Below are positions 62,990-64,000 of a DNA stretch of 64,000 bases, piece after piece (position 1 is the stretch's first letter; the number at the start of each line of letters is the position of its first letter). The stretch is taken from the NCBI GenBank assembly GCA_029777095.1, contig JAKOTS010000111.1:1-64000 (forward strand), written 5' to 3'. A program made the position numbers and the translations under genes. This DNA is from Actinomycetes bacterium (lineage in GTDB: Bacteria; Actinomycetota; Actinomycetes; Actinomycetales; Microbacteriaceae). The notes beneath the pieces were generated by a model that made no database searches, was not told the DNA's origin, and was given only the letters and a program-made list of their open reading frames with translations.

Positions 62990-64000
62990 GTGATCGAATT
63001 CGATGTCCCTGCCGTCGTCCCGGCCGACCCGACCGCCAATGTCAGCGATCTCCTTGTCGAGCGAGTGAAAGCGACGCCCAACCTTGCCCTGTTCGCCGTG
63101 CCCGAAAACGGCGGATGGCGCGACGTCACGGCGGCCGAGTTTCAACGCCAGGTGATCGCCGTCGCAAAGGGATTCATCGCCTCGGGAATCGCACCGGGCG
63201 ACAAGGTCGGCTTCCTCGCGCGGACCACCTATGACTGGACCCTCATCGACTTTGCGCTGTTCTATGCCGGCGCTGTGATGGTGCCGATCTACGAAACGAG
63301 TGCTCCGGCGCAGATTCACTGGAACCTGGAGGACTCCGGCGCGATAGCGATCATCGTCGAGTCCCCCGAGCACGCCGCCCGCCTTGACGAGGTTCGCGGC
63401 GACCTCCCGCTCATTCGCGAGGTGTGGCAGATGCATCTGGGTGCCGTTGCCAAGCTCATCGATGCTGGCAAAGACGTCGCCGATGATGAGGTCGAGCGTC
63501 GGCGCACGATCGCGAACGGCGACGACATCGCGACGCTGATCTACACCTCGGGTTCGATGGGTCGGCCGAAGGGTTGCGTGCTGACGCACTCGAACTTTGT
63601 CGAGCTCAGCCGCAACTCGGCCGTGGCGCTGAACGACGTGCTGTCGGTGCCGAACTCATCGACGCTCCTGTTCATCACGACGGCGCACGTGTTTGCCCGG
63701 TTCATCTCGATCCTCGACATTCACGCAGGCGTGAAGACGGGCCACGAACCCGACACCTCGAATCTCCTCCCCGCACTGTCGTCGTTCCAACCAACGTTCC
63801 TGCTCGCGGTTCCGCGTGTCTTTGAAAAGGTTTACAACGCCTCAGAGCAACGGGCCGAAGGCGAGGGGAAGGGCAAGATCTTCCGCGCCGCGGCCGCAAC
63901 CGCGATCGAGCACTCGCGTCTGAGCGAGGCGGGCGAGAAGATCCCGTTCGGCATGAAGGTCAAGTTCGCCATCTTCGACAAGCTCGTCTACGCCAAGCTT
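62990..64000 (+). CDS. Long-chain fatty-acid-CoA ligase (AMP-binding), 3' end cut by the window edge
   Basis: Adenylate-forming enzyme that activates fatty acids to acyl-CoA. 337 residues are visible from GTG 62990 with AAGGAG about 6 bases upstream. Blocks: VGFLARTTYDWTLIDFALFYAGAVMVPIYETSAPAQIHWNLEDS, ATP-binding loop IYTSGSMGRPKGCVLTHSNFVEL (about 181-203; most relatives have TSGTTG), then TTAHVFARFI and FLLAVPRVFEKVYN. The layout matches FadD15-type long-chain ligases. The frame is open to the edge; the adenylation C-terminal domain is missing from view. Confidence 0.9.
   Translation, partial: MIEFDVPAVVPADPTANVSDLLVERVKATPNLALFAVPENGGWRDVTAAEFQRQVIAVAKGFIASGIAPGDKVGFLARTTYDWTLIDFALFYAGAVMVPIYETSAPAQIHWNLEDSGAIAIIVESPEHAARLDEVRGDLPLIREVWQMHLGAVAKLIDAGKDVADDEVERRRTIANGDDIATLIYTSGSMGRPKGCVLTHSNFVELSRNSAVALNDVLSVPNSSTLLFITTAHVFARFISILDIHAGVKTGHEPDTSNLLPALSSFQPTFLLAVPRVFEKVYNASEQRAEGEGKGKIFRAAAATAIEHSRLSEAGEKIPFGMKVKFAIFDKLVYAKL

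Noticed and set aside
1..64000. CRISPR array, prophage, toxin-antitoxin or restriction system
   Set aside because: No regularly spaced repeats, phage structural genes, paired small toxin/antitoxin frames or restriction-methylation genes were seen.

Overview
The window is high-GC, gene-dense chromosomal DNA of an actinobacterium. The gene set (cytochrome bcc-aa3 branch, Wag31/DivIVA and SepF, class II DAHP synthase, PknL with a Rv2175c-type partner, DUF3040 and DUF3043 proteins) and the short, often leaderless 5' ends point to Actinomycetes. The form of the division cluster suggests Microbacteriaceae; that family placement is inference.

Layout. 1-968 is the end of an IS481-family insertion sequence that abuts the stop codon of leuS. 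970-12650 holds leuS, pabB and pabC, a DedA protein, an App1-type phosphatase, a SRAP/HMCES-like DNA-damage protein, two MFS transporters, a DfsB/ClbS-like protein and trpD. 12864-21419 carries most of the aerobic respiratory chain as two converging units: ctaE-qcrC-qcrA-qcrB on the plus strand and ctaC-ctaD-ctaF on the minus strand, with a rhodanese and about 640 bp of non-coding, extremely GC-rich DNA between them. 21609-30740 holds housekeeping genes: erpA, an M20 dipeptidase, a DUF3043 gene, hisD-nrdR-pyrD and dnaE. 30828-32445 is an ECF sigma factor overlapping a membrane partner.

32500-53859 is a long division and cell wall (dcw) cluster read on the minus strand: mraZ, rsmH, ftsL, ftsI, murF, mraY, murD, ftsW, murG, then murC, ftsQ, ftsZ, yggS, sepF, yggT, divIVA, lspA, rluD. 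It lacks murE, and between murG and murC it is interrupted by an opposite-strand cassette of two small regulators (GntR/YtrA type and PadR type), each paired with a membrane protein. 54142-64000 carries DUF3040, a polyprenyl diphosphate synthase, the Rv2175c-like regulator, a LysM cell-wall enzyme, the PASTA kinase PknL, aroG, a 1-acylglycerol-phosphate acyltransferase, a ROK glucokinase and the start of a long-chain acyl-CoA ligase.

No classical CRISPR, prophage, toxin-antitoxin or defence system was found. The most interesting non-gene signals are: a recurrent TAnnnT box exactly 6-7 nt before many start codons (leaderless promoters, sometimes overlapping the previous stop codon); two short leaderless upstream ORFs whose TGA overlaps the ATG of leuS and of erpA; a nested, three-way-junction-like element just before ftsZ; three 10-bp-phased MraZ boxes before mraZ; a palindromic operator on the padR promoter; and a marked excess of the heptamer GGATGCC.
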